NCBI RefSeq assembly: GCF_001575205.1
Contig: NZ_LSRE01000010.1
Location: forward strand, 124,001 to 188,000
Reading direction: 5' to 3'
Length of the DNA: 64,000 nucleotides
Origin: Tsukamurella pseudospumae
Lineage (GTDB): Bacteria > Actinomycetota > Actinomycetes > Mycobacteriales > Mycobacteriaceae
Positions 41,158-49,394 of this stretch are shown in pieces. The notes under the pieces were generated by a model, which did no database searches, was not told the DNA's origin, and saw only the letters and a list, made by a program, of their open reading frames with translations. The position numbers were made by a program, and so were the translations under genes. Numbering within the stretch: position 1 is the first letter of the stretch; every line of letters begins with the position of its first letter.

Positions 41158-42462
41158 TCAGGCGCGGTACTCCCAGCCCGCCGCGACCCAGTCGGCCGAG
41201 GGCATGCAGTTGCGGCCGTCGAGGAGGACGGGGTTGCGCACGACCGCGCCGACCACTGGTGGGTCGAGCTCACGGAACTGCGTCCACTCGGTGAGCACCA
41301 GCACGACGTCGGCGCCCTCGCAGGCCTCCAGGGCGGTGGTGGCGTAATCGAGCGTCGGGAAGACCCGGCGCGAATTGTCCATGGCCTCCGGGTCGTACAC
41401 CGAGACGGCGGCGCCCTGCAGCTGGATCTGGCCGGCGATGTTGAGCGCCGGGGAGTCGCGCACGTCGTCGGAGTCGGGCTTGAAGGCGGCGCCGAGCACG
41501 GCCACCTTCGCCCCGAGCAGCGAGCCGCCGCAGGCCTCGCGCGCCAGGTCGACCATGCGGGTGCGCCGGCTCATGTTGATGGCGTCCACCTCCCGCAGCA
41601 ACCCGTGCATGTGGCCCGCGCCCAGCTCGCCCGAGCGGGCCATGAAGGCACGGATGTCCTTGGGCAGGCAGCCGCCGCCGAAGCCGATGCCGGCACCGAG
41701 GAACTTGCGGCCGATGCGGGAGTCGACGCCGATCGCGTCGGCGAGGGCCACCACGTCGGCGCCCGCGGCCTCGCAGACCTCGGCGACGGCGTTGATGAAC
41801 GAGATCTTGGTGGCGAGGAAGGCGTTCGCGGAGATCTTCACCAGCTCCGCCGTGGCCGTGTCGGTCACGAAGAACGGGGTGTCGCGCGCGAGGATTCCGG
41901 CGTAGACCTCGCGGGCGACCTCCTCGGCGCGGCCTCCGGGCTCGACGCCCAGCACGAGGCGGTCGGGCTCAAGGGTGTCCTTGACGGCGTGGCCCTCGCG
42001 CAGGAACTCGGGGTTCCAGGCGAACTCGACGCTGACGCCGTCCGGCACCAGCTCGGCCGCACGGGCGCGGAGCAGGTCCGTGGTGCCGACGGGGACCGTC
42101 GACTTGCCCAGGATCACCGCGTCGCGGCGCAGGTGCGGCACGAGCGAGTCGACGACGGAGTTCACGTAGGTCATGTCGGCAGCGAACTCGCCCTTGCGCT
42201 GCGGGGTTCCGACGGCGATGAAGTGCACGTCGCCGAACGCGCCGGCCTCCTCGTAGGAGTCCGTGAAGCGCAGCCGCCCGGCCTCGATGTTCCGCTTGAG
42301 CACGGCGGGCAGGCCCGGCTCGTGGAAAGGCACCTTGCCCTCGGAGAGGGCGGCGATCTTGCTGAGGTTGACGTCGACGCCGAGCACCTCGTGGCCCAGC
42401 TCCGCCATGCACGCCGCGTGCGTGGCTCCCAGGTACCCCGTACCCAGCACTGTGATCTTCAT
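41158..42462 (-). CDS. ugd: UDP-glucose 6-dehydrogenase
   Basis: A 434-residue enzyme that oxidises UDP-glucose to UDP-glucuronate for envelope polysaccharides. N-terminal NAD motif VLGTGYLGATHA, VGTPQ, KSTVPVGTT, catalytic cysteine in GFGGGCLPKD, and UDP-binding C-terminal domain (AFKPDSDDVRDSP). It resembles mycobacterial UdgA (Rv0322). It starts at ATG 42462. A promoter must lie in the 155-bp gap upstream. Confidence 0.94.
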   Translation of the reverse strand: MKITVLGTGYLGATHAACMAELGHEVLGVDVNLSKIAALSEGKVPFHEPGLPAVLKRNIEAGRLRFTDSYEEAGAFGDVHFIAVGTPQRKGEFAADMTYVNSVVDSLVPHLRRDAVILGKSTVPVGTTDLLRARAAELVPDGVSVEFAWNPEFLREGHAVKDTLEPDRLVLGVEPGGRAEEVAREVYAGILARDTPFFVTDTATAELVKISANAFLATKISFINAVAEVCEAAGADVVALADAIGVDSRIGRKFLGAGIGFGGGCLPKDIRAFMARSGELGAGHMHGLLREVDAINMSRRTRMVDLAREACGGSLLGAKVAVLGAAFKPDSDDVRDSPALNIAGQIQLQGAAVSVYDPEAMDNSRRVFPTLDYATTALEACEGADVVLVLTEWTQFRELDPPVVGAVVRNPVLLDGRNCMPSADWVAAGWEYRA

Positions 42463-42584
42463 GCGCCGAAGGTATGCGCGAGCATGCTCGGCACGGAAGG
42501 GCGCCGAGCCGGAGTTCGGCAAGGGTTACACGGGGATTCACGCGCAGGGCAGCGACCGCACCGTTGCGTTCGCCGACCGTTCGC

Positions 42585-42602
42585 CCGGGCTTCGCCGCCC
42601 GG
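42585..42602 (-). terminator. Stem-loop after the decapeptide-repeat gene
   Basis: CCGGGC and GCCCGG form a perfect 6-bp stem with a 6-nt loop, 15 nt past the stop codon at 42618. Confidence 0.45.
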
Positions 42603-42617
42603 TCACCCCCGGCCGGG

Positions 42618-43604
42618 TCAGAGCAGTTCGGGACCGTCCGACGGTGCGCCGTTCGCCCCGGCGGGACCGGCACCGTCGTAGGGGGACGAGCCGCGGCGCG
42701 GCTCCCGGCCCTCGCGACCCTTGAGGATGCGCTTGGGAAGGCGATTGACCAGGTCGCTCATGGGGTTGACGGCGGCGGTCATCAGGGCGACCGCCTCGTT
42801 GAGCTCGGCCACCACGTCGGGGAGCTGGGAGACCGCGTCGAGGGTGCCGCCGGGGGCGATGGCGCGCTCGAGGGCGCCCTCCTGGCCGAGCAGCTGGTCG
42901 ACGATGCCGCCGTCGGCGATCGCGCGGTCGATGATGCCGCCGGGCTCCGTGAGCTTGTCGATGAGGCCGTCCTGGCCGGTCAGCTTGTCGAGGACACCGT
43001 CCTTGGCGGCGAGCTTGTCGAGCACTCCGCCCTTCTCGGTGAGCTTGTCCAGCACACCGTCCTTGGTCATGAGCTTCTCGAGCACGCCGTCGGGCGCGGT
43101 GAGCTTGTCGATGACGCCGCCCTCGGAGGTGAGCCGCTCGAGGACGCCCTCCGACTCCGTGATCTGGTCGACAACGCCACCCGGGCGCGTGAGCCGATCC
43201 AGCGGGCCGCCCTCGGAGGTGAGGCGAGTGATCGGGCTGTCGTCCTTGGTCACCTGGTCGAGGAGGCCGCCCGACTCGGTGAGCTTCTCCAGCATGCCGC
43301 CGGGCTCGGTCAGTCGATCGACGACGCCGCCCTGCTTGAGCACGCGGTCCAGCGGGCCGCCGCGGGACAGGATGATCCCGACGGGGCGGTCGGGCTCGAG
43401 CAGCGAGGCGAGGCGCTGCAGGAGCTGCATCGGCGTGGCCGAGGACATCCCCGCCTCCACGTGCAGAGCGTTGCTCACCTCCGAGTCGACGTTCTGCACG
43501 GCGAACCGGGTGACGGCGACGCCGCCCTCGATCGCCGACATCGCGGCGTCCGCGGTCGAGAACACGACGCGCAGCGGTGTGGTGACGATGCCCTTGAGGT
43601 CCAT
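42618..43604 (-). CDS. Decapeptide-repeat protein of unknown function
   Basis: A 328-residue protein. Residues 1-81 form an N-terminal domain without signal peptide. Residues 82-261 are 18 tandem ten-residue units with consensus [G/D/E]-G-[V/L/I/P]-[L/I/V]-[D/E]-[K/R/Q]-[L/I/V]-T-x-x, for example GGVVDRLTEP and DGVLDKLTEK. Residues 262-328 are a helical segment and a disordered, glycine- and proline-rich tail. The periodic hydrophobic pattern suggests an amphipathic helical or solenoid array, possibly membrane- or filament-associated. I do not recognise a characterised family. It stands alone between ugd and an ArsR operon. Confidence 0.78.
   Translation of the reverse strand: MDLKGIVTTPLRVVFSTADAAMSAIEGGVAVTRFAVQNVDSEVSNALHVEAGMSSATPMQLLQRLASLLEPDRPVGIILSRGGPLDRVLKQGGVVDRLTEPGGMLEKLTESGGLLDQVTKDDSPITRLTSEGGPLDRLTRPGGVVDQITESEGVLERLTSEGGVIDKLTAPDGVLEKLMTKDGVLDKLTEKGGVLDKLAAKDGVLDKLTGQDGLIDKLTEPGGIIDRAIADGGIVDQLLGQEGALERAIAPGGTLDAVSQLPDVVAELNEAVALMTAAVNPMSDLVNRLPKRILKGREGREPRRGSSPYDGAGPAGANGAPSDGPELL
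42822..43361 (-). repeat. 18 tandem 30-bp coding repeats
   Basis: The repeats encode the decapeptide array. Units vary at synonymous and non-synonymous sites, and central units (DGVLDKLTEK, GGVLDKLAAK, DGVLDKLTGQ) are the most alike, a pattern seen when arrays expand from the middle. They remain in frame throughout. Confidence 0.85.
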
Positions 43605-43665
43605 AGCCGCCCATCGTAGGGGGCGGAGTGAGAGGAACGGCGAGGAATCCCCTCATTGGAGGACA

Positions 43666-43730
43666 CCTGTGGGATCTCCCGACGGAAGCGTCGGAGAAAG
43701 TTGACATGTCGGGAACTCCCGACATATTCT
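43666..43730 (+). promoter_or_regulatory. Promoter and two ArsR-type operators
   Basis: TTGACA (43701-43706) and TATTCT (43725-43730), 18 bp apart, place transcription start at the GTG at 43738. Between them ATGTCGGGA-AC-TCCCGACAT (43706-43725) is a perfect 9+2+9 palindrome. A second, weaker site around GGGATCTCCC lies upstream (43666-43680), followed by a CCGACG-GAAG-CGTCGG hairpin at 43679-43694. Confidence 0.75.
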
Positions 43731-43737
43731 GGCCCGC

Positions 43738-44061
43738 GTGACCACCGAGACCGAGAACACCGACCGGGTGTTCCTGGCGCTCGCCAATCCCGTTCGCCGC
43801 GAACTGCTTCAGATCCTGCGCACAGGACCGCTCGCCGCGGGCGAACTGAGCGAGCGGTTCACGCTGAGCCGGCCGGCGATCGCGGAGCACCTCAAGGTGC
43901 TGCGCGACGCCGGGCTGGTGGCGGATGCACCGTCGGGCCGGCGCCGCATCTACCGGCTCACGGCCGACCCCCTGGCGGACCTCGGCGACTGGTTGCACCC
44001 GTTCGAGAAGTTCTGGCGCGCACGGCTGTCCGCGCTCGCCGAGGTCGCAGAGGAGTTGTGA
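43738..44061 (+). CDS. ArsR-family regulator (SRPBCC-associated)
   Basis: A 107-residue winged-helix repressor: LANPVRRELLQILRTGPLAAGE, then recognition helix LSRPAIAEHLKVLRDAGLV. It lacks metal-binding cysteines and is the type commonly paired with an AHSA1/SRPBCC protein. It starts at GTG 43738, probably on a leaderless mRNA, behind a perfect palindrome. The next gene starts immediately after its stop codon. Confidence 0.92.
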   Translation: MTTETENTDRVFLALANPVRRELLQILRTGPLAAGELSERFTLSRPAIAEHLKVLRDAGLVADAPSGRRRIYRLTADPLADLGDWLHPFEKFWRARLSALAEVAEEL

Positions 44062-44454
44062 ATGGCCACCATCGCACTGGATCAGTTCGTCGCCGCCCCG
44101 CCCGCCGCCGTGTGGCGCGCGCTCACCGAACCGGAGCTGGTGCGCCGGTGGTGGGCCGAGGGCGACATCGCCGCGGAGGTGGGCCACGAGTTCACCCTGG
44201 ACATGCCGGGATTCGGGGCGCAGCCCTGCCGCGTCGTCGAATCCGTGCCGCCGGAGCGGTTCGTCTACACGTTCACTACGGAGTGGACACTCGCGTGGGA
44301 GCTGCGCGCCGAGGGGCGCGGCACCCGCGTCCTCCTCGAGCACAGCGGATTCGACCTCGACGACAAGCGGATGGCGGCCGCGTTCGAACGGATGGGTCCC
44401 GGCTGGCGCGATGTGGTGCTGCCGCGCCTCGCGGAGACCGCCGCCGCGCTCTGA
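44062..44454 (+). CDS. SRPBCC (AHSA1-like) domain protein
   Basis: A 130-residue START-like hydrophobic-pocket protein: ALDQFVAAPPAAVWRALTEP, RRWWAEGD, and a C-terminal helix with GPGWRDVVLPRLAE. It is encoded back to back with the ArsR gene, with no spacer, the standard pairing. Its ligand is unknown; it may relay a small hydrophobic signal to the repressor. Confidence 0.88.
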   Translation: MATIALDQFVAAPPAAVWRALTEPELVRRWWAEGDIAAEVGHEFTLDMPGFGAQPCRVVESVPPERFVYTFTTEWTLAWELRAEGRGTRVLLEHSGFDLDDKRMAAAFERMGPGWRDVVLPRLAETAAAL

Positions 44455-44481
44455 CCGCCGCGGGTCTGCGATGATCGGGTC

Positions 44482-45168
44482 GTGACCGAGCGCAACGTTC
44501 TCGCCGACCCCGTCAACGCCGCACTGTCGGGCCCGCACGCGCGGTTCCGGGTGAGCTCGGGCCGGATCCAACGGTACCGCCCCGACGTCTCGGTGTTCTT
44601 CGGGCATCCGCGCGAGCTCACCCCCGAGGACTACGCCGACATCGCCGCTCTCGCCGAGCACAACGGGACGGTGCTGCTGCGCGACCGTGCGACGCCGCTC
44701 CCCGCGGGCTGGACGGTGATCGAACGGATCGGCCTGGTCCAGTACGACGGCAGCGCCGTCGAGACGGACACCGAACCGGAGGCGGTGCGCCTCACCGCCG
44801 CAGACGTCCCGGAGATGACGGCGCTCGTCGAGCGGACCAAGCCCGGCCCCTTCCTTCCGCACACCGTCGACCTGGGCACGTACCTCGGGATCCGGGACGC
44901 CGACGGTGCCCTCGTCGCGATGGCGGGCGAGCGCATGCACCCCGCGGGGTGGACCGAGATCAGCGCGGTGTGCACCGCTCCGGAGGCTCGCGGCCGCGGA
45001 CTCGCCTCCCGCCTCATCCGCGCCGTCGGGCAGGGCGTGCGGGACCGCGGCGAGACGCCCTTCCTGCACACGTCGGACGACAACCCCGCGCAGAAGCTGT
45101 ACGACGCCATGGGATTCGTGCACACGAGCACGGTGCCGCTCGAGGTGATCCGGGTCCCGGCCGGCTAG
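44482..45168 (+). CDS. GNAT-family acetyltransferase
   Basis: A 228-residue protein. The C-terminal GNAT fold has acetyl-CoA motif APEARGRGLASRLIRAV, preceded by GWTEISAVCT, and ends YDAMGFVHTSTVPLEVI. The N-terminal half looks like a degenerate first GNAT lobe. It starts at GTG 44482, 27 nt after the SRPBCC gene, and may share its operon. Substrate is unknown. Confidence 0.88.
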   Translation: MTERNVLADPVNAALSGPHARFRVSSGRIQRYRPDVSVFFGHPRELTPEDYADIAALAEHNGTVLLRDRATPLPAGWTVIERIGLVQYDGSAVETDTEPEAVRLTAADVPEMTALVERTKPGPFLPHTVDLGTYLGIRDADGALVAMAGERMHPAGWTEISAVCTAPEARGRGLASRLIRAVGQGVRDRGETPFLHTSDDNPAQKLYDAMGFVHTSTVPLEVIRVPAG

Positions 45169-46295
45169 GACACGGCCGCGGCGCGGGGCGCGCCCACCCG
45201 GACCGCGGCGACACAGGCGCCGACGAGCAGCGCCACCAGGAGCGCCCCGATGCCGAAGGTCTCCCAGTCGAACGGGCCGGCCGCGGCACCGTCGGCCTGC
45301 TTGCGCGCGGACCCGGACAGGAAGGGCACGATGAGCAGCACGCCGACGCCCGCGACCGCCTCGGCGGCGACGACCTTGGGGAAATGGTACAGGGCGAGCC
45401 GGACGACGGTGTCGTCCTCCCCCGCGAGCCGGGCCCGCGCGATCGCGGGAATGAGGACGCGCACGTTGTAGACGCCGGCGCCGATCATCGTCGCCACCAG
45501 TACCAGCTTGATCAGCAGGTAGCGCCCGTACGGGGTCGTGACGAACTGAGCGAAGGACCCCACGTGCACCCACGCGAGCCACAGGCCGCTCGTGGCGATC
45601 GCGACCACCGCACCCATCGCCCAGACGCTGAACCGGGCCCACATCCGCTCGAAGGCGCCGGCACCGTCGAGGCCGGTGCTCCGGGCGAGCAGGCCCGCCG
45701 CGCCCAGGACGAACACACCGCCGAGCCAGACGATGCACGCGAGGATGTGGGTTGCCGTGAGCACCGTCTTCGCGCCGGCGTCGAGCGAGGAGATCGCCGT
45801 GGTGGCGCTCGGCAGCATCGCGGTGACCACCGTGAGCACGAGGCCGATTCGCGACGCGATCGCGAGCACGCCGCCGCTCATCCGAATCGTGGCGGCGATC
45901 AGGAGCGCCACGACGAGGAACGCCGCCAACTGGATCGTGGACATCACCGCGGACGAGATCCAGGCGCCCTTCTCCCTGGGCAGCGCCAGGTACGCGCCGA
46001 AACGCGCGGGCGAGAGCGACTCACTGAACGAGTAACCGAGCGTGGTCCGCGCGATCCGGGCCGCGTACTGCAGGTACCCCGCCACGGCGACGACGACGGC
46101 GATCGGCACCGCCAGCGAGCGGACGCTGCGTTCGGCTCCCCCACCGCGGGCGTACGCCGGCACCAGGAACGCGAGCGCGAGGAAGAATCCGCTGGCGAGG
46201 GCGAGGCCGGCGAAGTACCCGACCTCCGTCAGGATGCGCCAGAGCGGAGGGGCGGCCGGAGCGGCCGCCGCGAGATGCAAGGTAAGGCTCGTCAT
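45165..46295 (-). CDS. CopD-family copper resistance/import membrane protein
   Basis: A 376-residue polytopic membrane protein with about nine helices. The central CopD domain includes THILACIVWLGGVFVLG with a conserved histidine, and LLIKLVLVATMIGAGVYN. No CopC domain is fused or adjacent. The role is copper handling across the membrane, probably cuproenzyme supply; an aa3 oxidase gene is elsewhere in this window. The start at 46295 lies a few bases after a plausible -10. Confidence 0.85.
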   Translation of the reverse strand: MTSLTLHLAAAAPAAPPLWRILTEVGYFAGLALASGFFLALAFLVPAYARGGGAERSVRSLAVPIAVVVAVAGYLQYAARIARTTLGYSFSESLSPARFGAYLALPREKGAWISSAVMSTIQLAAFLVVALLIAATIRMSGGVLAIASRIGLVLTVVTAMLPSATTAISSLDAGAKTVLTATHILACIVWLGGVFVLGAAGLLARSTGLDGAGAFERMWARFSVWAMGAVVAIATSGLWLAWVHVGSFAQFVTTPYGRYLLIKLVLVATMIGAGVYNVRVLIPAIARARLAGEDDTVVRLALYHFPKVVAAEAVAGVGVLLIVPFLSGSARKQADGAAAGPFDWETFGIGALLVALLVGACVAAVRVGAPRAAAVS

Positions 46296-46321
46296 AGTCG
46301 AGTGAGAGTAGCCTTACTTAT
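46282..46321 (-). promoter_or_regulatory. Inverted repeat and IdeR-like sequence at the copD promoter
   Basis: GTAAGGCT (46282-46289) and AGCCTTAC (46310-46317) are perfect inverted arms flanking the start codon. On the minus strand ATAAGTAAGGCTACTCTCA (46321-46303) matches 13 of 19 positions of the IdeR/DtxR box. TACTCT (46310-46305) and TGGTCA (46333-46328) could be -10 and -35, 17 bp apart. Confidence 0.4.
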
Positions 46322-46604
46322 CCACTGTGACCAATCGGGCAAAACACCTCCCGACCAGCGGTTTCATTAGTTTCAACAACGTGTCCGGTTCGTCGTGATC
46401 GGCGCGATGGCCCGAGAATTGATAGGATGTTTCGGCTGCGGCCGACGCCGCAGCGAGAACCCGTGTATCTACCTGGCACGGCCTGCGGGCACCCAAGGCG
46501 GCACGTCGAGCGATGCGGCCGGGCGCCGCGGAAGGGCCCCTTCGGTGACCGCCACCATGTCCCACGAATCCTCCCCCCAGACAGCCGGATCGAAGGATCC
46601 GTCG
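46296..46604 (+). other. 309-bp divergent region with structured MFS leader
   Basis: Contains the copD promoter on one side and the MFS promoter and leader on the other. GCTGCGGC-CGAC-GCCGCAGC (46435-46454) is a perfect 8-bp stem with a 4-nt loop. CCGTG/CACGG arms (46461-46465 and 46477-46481) and a GAAGGGCCCCTTC palindrome (46531-46543) follow. An in-frame extension of the MFS protein to GTG 46545 or ATG 46557 is possible. Confidence 0.5.
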
Positions 46605-47852
46605 ATGCTGTCGATCGCGGGCCCCACCTACTTCCCGATCGCGCTGGTGGCCCGGCTGCCCTTCGCGATGATGGTGGTCGGCGTGCTCACCCTCGTCGTC
46701 ACGGGCCGGGACTCGCTGGCATTCGGCGGACTGAGCTCGGCGATGGTCGGCATCGGTTCCGCCGCAGTCGGACCGCTCGTGGGTGCGGCGGCGGACCGGT
46801 TCGGGCAACGCCGCGCGGTCCTCGCGGCGGGGATCGTCAACAGCCTCGCGCTGCTCCTCATGGCGTGGGTCGTATTCAGTCCGCTGCCGGGCTGGGCGGT
46901 GCTCGCCTCCGCCGCGCTCGTCGGCGCCAGTGCGCCCCAGGTCGGCCCGATGTCGCGGAGCCGGGTGGTCACCATGATCACCACGAAACTGCCCGAAGGT
47001 CGCCGCGGGCGCACCCTCCTCTCGATGATGGCGTACGAATCCGCCGCCGACGAGGTGATCTTCGTCTTCGGCCCCGTCATCGTGGGAATGCTCGCCACCA
47101 CGATGTCGCCGGCCGCGCCGATGATCGGCGCAGCGGCACTGACGATCCTGTTCGTGGGCGCGTTCGCCCTCCACCCCACCGGCCGCGCGACCGACCAGCA
47201 CGCCGCCGGCACCGTCGAACAGGCCCCGGCCCGCGAGCTGCGCGACCCCGCCCTGGTCACCGTCGTAGCGGGAGTGTTCGGCGTGGGGCTGTTCTTCGGC
47301 TTCACCCTGACCGGTCTCACCGCGTTCATGCGGGACGCCGGCAACGCCGAGGCGGCCGGCCTGTTCTACGGGGTGATGGGCGTCGGATCGGCCGCCCTCG
47401 CACTCGGATCCGCACTCCTGCCCGACGCGTTCACCCTCGGTCGGCGGTGGATCACCTTCTCCCTCGCCATGGTCGCCGGCGCGTCGCTCATCGCGGCCGC
47501 TCCGTCTCTGCCCTGGCTCGTCGCGGGGCTCGCCGTCGCCGGGATCGGCGTGGGCCCCACACTGGTCACCGAGTTCAGCCTGGGTGCCGCCCGGAGCCCC
47601 CGCGGCCGGTCCGCCACCGTGATGACGATCCTCGGGTCCGCGATCATCCTCGGTCAGTCACTGGCCTCCGCGGTGAACGGCGAACTCGCGGAACGGTTCG
47701 GCACCGGAGTGGCGCAGTGCATGCCGCTCGTCGCGACCCTCATCGTGCTGAGCGCGGGCCTCGTCAACGCGGGCCTCACGCGGCGTCAGTCGGAGGCGGC
47801 GACGCGCGCGGGCGAGGGCGAGGGCGACCAGCCGGGCCCCTTCGCCACGTAG
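46605..47852 (+). CDS. MFS transporter (12-helix)
   Basis: A 415-residue major facilitator protein with the loop 2-3 motif GAAADRFGQRRAVLA and twelve hydrophobic helices. Substrate is unknown; the sequence resembles drug or small-molecule exporters. ATG 46605 (MLSIAGPTYF) is preferred because AAGGA stands 7 nt upstream. ATG 46557 would add 16 polar residues. Its 3' end overlaps the convergent hydroxylase gene by 67 bp. The long structured leader is unusual for this genome, where many genes look leaderless. Confidence 0.88.
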   Translation: MLSIAGPTYFPIALVARLPFAMMVVGVLTLVVTGRDSLAFGGLSSAMVGIGSAAVGPLVGAAADRFGQRRAVLAAGIVNSLALLLMAWVVFSPLPGWAVLASAALVGASAPQVGPMSRSRVVTMITTKLPEGRRGRTLLSMMAYESAADEVIFVFGPVIVGMLATTMSPAAPMIGAAALTILFVGAFALHPTGRATDQHAAGTVEQAPARELRDPALVTVVAGVFGVGLFFGFTLTGLTAFMRDAGNAEAAGLFYGVMGVGSAALALGSALLPDAFTLGRRWITFSLAMVAGASLIAAAPSLPWLVAGLAVAGIGVGPTLVTEFSLGAARSPRGRSATVMTILGSAIILGQSLASAVNGELAERFGTGVAQCMPLVATLIVLSAGLVNAGLTRRQSEAATRAGEGEGDQPGPFAT

Positions 47853-48640
47853 CCCCACCGCTCGCGCCAGGAGCTCGCCGCGCGCAGGTCCCGCCAGATG
47901 GACGTGTACTCGTGCGTCGCGACCCGCAGCGGGTTGTGGGTGTCGATGTTCTTCGTCAGACCGAAGCGCACCCGCTCCCCCTCCGGCTCGAAGGTCTTCA
48001 GCAGCCGGTCCCACACGATGAGGATTCCACCGTAGTTGCGGTCGAGGTACGCCGCGTTCGAGCCGTGGTGCACGCGGTGGTGCGACGGGGTGTTCATCAC
48101 GAATTCGATCGGGCGCCACAGCTTCCCGACCCGTTCGGTGTGGATGAAGAACTGGTAGAGCAGGCTCACCGATTGCTGCAACAGGATCATCCACGGCGGA
48201 ATGCCGATGAGCGCCAGCGGGATCCAGTAGGGCAGTGCGGTGAACGGCGTCCAAGTCTGGCGCAGCGCCGTGGACAGGTTGTAGAAGCGGCTCGAATGGT
48301 GCACGACGTGGCTGGCCCAGAGCACCCGCACCGTGTGATGGGTGCGGTGGTACCAGTAGTAGGCCAGGTCGTCGGCCAGGAACAACAGCACCCAGGTCAG
48401 CGGATTCATGGCCGGGAGGTGCACCGGCGCCAGGAGGTACGCGCCGGCCAGCGCAGCGAGCACCACCAGCTTCCAGCCCAGGTTGATGACCACGTTCCCG
48501 ATGCCCATCGTCAGGCTGGTGCGCGAGTCCCGCAGGTCGTACCCGAGTTCGTCGTCGTCCGGCAGGAACCGGAACGAGAGGTACTCGAGCACGAGGCAGA
48601 GCACGAACACCGGGATGGCGGCGCGGATGAGGTCGAACAC
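47786..48640 (-). CDS. Sterol desaturase / fatty acid hydroxylase family membrane protein
   Basis: A 284-residue membrane diiron enzyme. The histidine clusters YHRTHH, HVVHH and HHRVHHG, plus an early aspartate-rich loop, give the eight-histidine pattern of the ERG3/ERG25 superfamily. It would hydroxylate or desaturate a lipid or carotenoid. It starts at GTG 48640, 18 nt after a FadR-type regulator gene in the same direction, which suggests control by a fatty-acid-type signal. Confidence 0.88.
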   Translation of the reverse strand: MFDLIRAAIPVFVLCLVLEYLSFRFLPDDDELGYDLRDSRTSLTMGIGNVVINLGWKLVVLAALAGAYLLAPVHLPAMNPLTWVLLFLADDLAYYWYHRTHHTVRVLWASHVVHHSSRFYNLSTALRQTWTPFTALPYWIPLALIGIPPWMILLQQSVSLLYQFFIHTERVGKLWRPIEFVMNTPSHHRVHHGSNAAYLDRNYGGILIVWDRLLKTFEPEGERVRFGLTKNIDTHNPLRVATHEYTSIWRDLRAASSWRERWGYVAKGPGWSPSPSPARVAASD

Positions 48641-48658
48641 GGTGGTACCTGTGTCTTT

Positions 48659-49372
48659 CTAGGAGCTCGCCGCAGCGGCGTCGAGGGCGGAGACTATGCC
48701 CGCCAACAGTTCTGAGGTCTTGACATAAGCCGCGTCGGCATCGCCGTCGGCGATGCTCGCGGCGAGATCCAGGTGCGCCTGGCGGTCCAGCAGCTCACCG
48801 TCGAGCCCGAGGGCGCCGAAGGTCCGCTCCCCCACGCCCCGCATGCCCGCGAGCAGCGTGTTGAGCGCGAGCCGGTACGCGAGGTTGCCGGAGCCATCGA
48901 TGACGGCGATCCAGAAGGCGGCGTCCGCGGCGTACCCGCCGTCCGGATAGCCCTGCGCGAGTTCGACGATCACGGCCCGGTGCGCCGCGCTCGCGCGGTC
49001 CGCGCACAGCCGCGCCGCGTCGGCGGCGATCGCGCGACGCATCTCGGTGACATCACGCAGCACGCGCAGAGGCGGCACGACGCCGGCGGCGGCGACGGCA
49101 CTGAGCACGTCGAGCCCGGCACTCTCCCGCCAATCCAGCACGCGGGTCTTGCCGCCCTGCGCGATCTGGACCAGCCCCGCCTGGCGCACGCCCTTGAGCG
49201 CCTCGCGCACGGCGTGCCGGTTCACGCCGAGCCGCTCGGCGAGGTCGCGCTCCCCCGGGAGCGCGTCGCCCGGGGCGAGCCGGCCGGACAGGATCTCGTC
49301 GACGAGTCGCGCGAGCACCTCGTCCGAGACCGCGGTCCTGGCGATGGGGGTGACGTCCATGCGGAGCAGCAT
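48659..49372 (-). CDS. FadR-type GntR regulator
   Basis: A 237-residue regulator. The N-terminal winged helix includes LPGERDLAERLGVNRHAVRE, and the all-helical FCD/FadR_C-like domain follows. ATG 49372 or 49360 may start; GAGAGGGG is upstream of the former. A near-ideal FadR-like palindrome lies 23 bp upstream, between this gene and the divergent Nudix gene. It is cotranscribed with the downstream hydroxylase gene. Confidence 0.88.
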   Translation of the reverse strand: MLLRMDVTPIARTAVSDEVLARLVDEILSGRLAPGDALPGERDLAERLGVNRHAVREALKGVRQAGLVQIAQGGKTRVLDWRESAGLDVLSAVAAAGVVPPLRVLRDVTEMRRAIAADAARLCADRASAAHRAVIVELAQGYPDGGYAADAAFWIAVIDGSGNLAYRLALNTLLAGMRGVGERTFGALGLDGELLDRQAHLDLAASIADGDADAAYVKTSELLAGIVSALDAAAASS

Positions 49373-49394
49373 GGCACCGCGACCCCTCTCTGGT

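Noticed and set aside
42822-43361. CRISPR-like 30-bp periodicity
   Set aside because: The repeats are contiguous, in frame and encode a decapeptide array; there are no unique spacers.
43679-43694. CCGACG-GAAG-CGTCGG hairpin as a terminator
   Set aside because: It lies upstream of the arsR promoter with no plus-strand gene ending there; more likely part of the regulatory region.
42538-45738. A 1066-codon minus-strand frame
   Set aside because: Overlaps five supported genes in other frames and its translation is arginine-rich shadow sequence.
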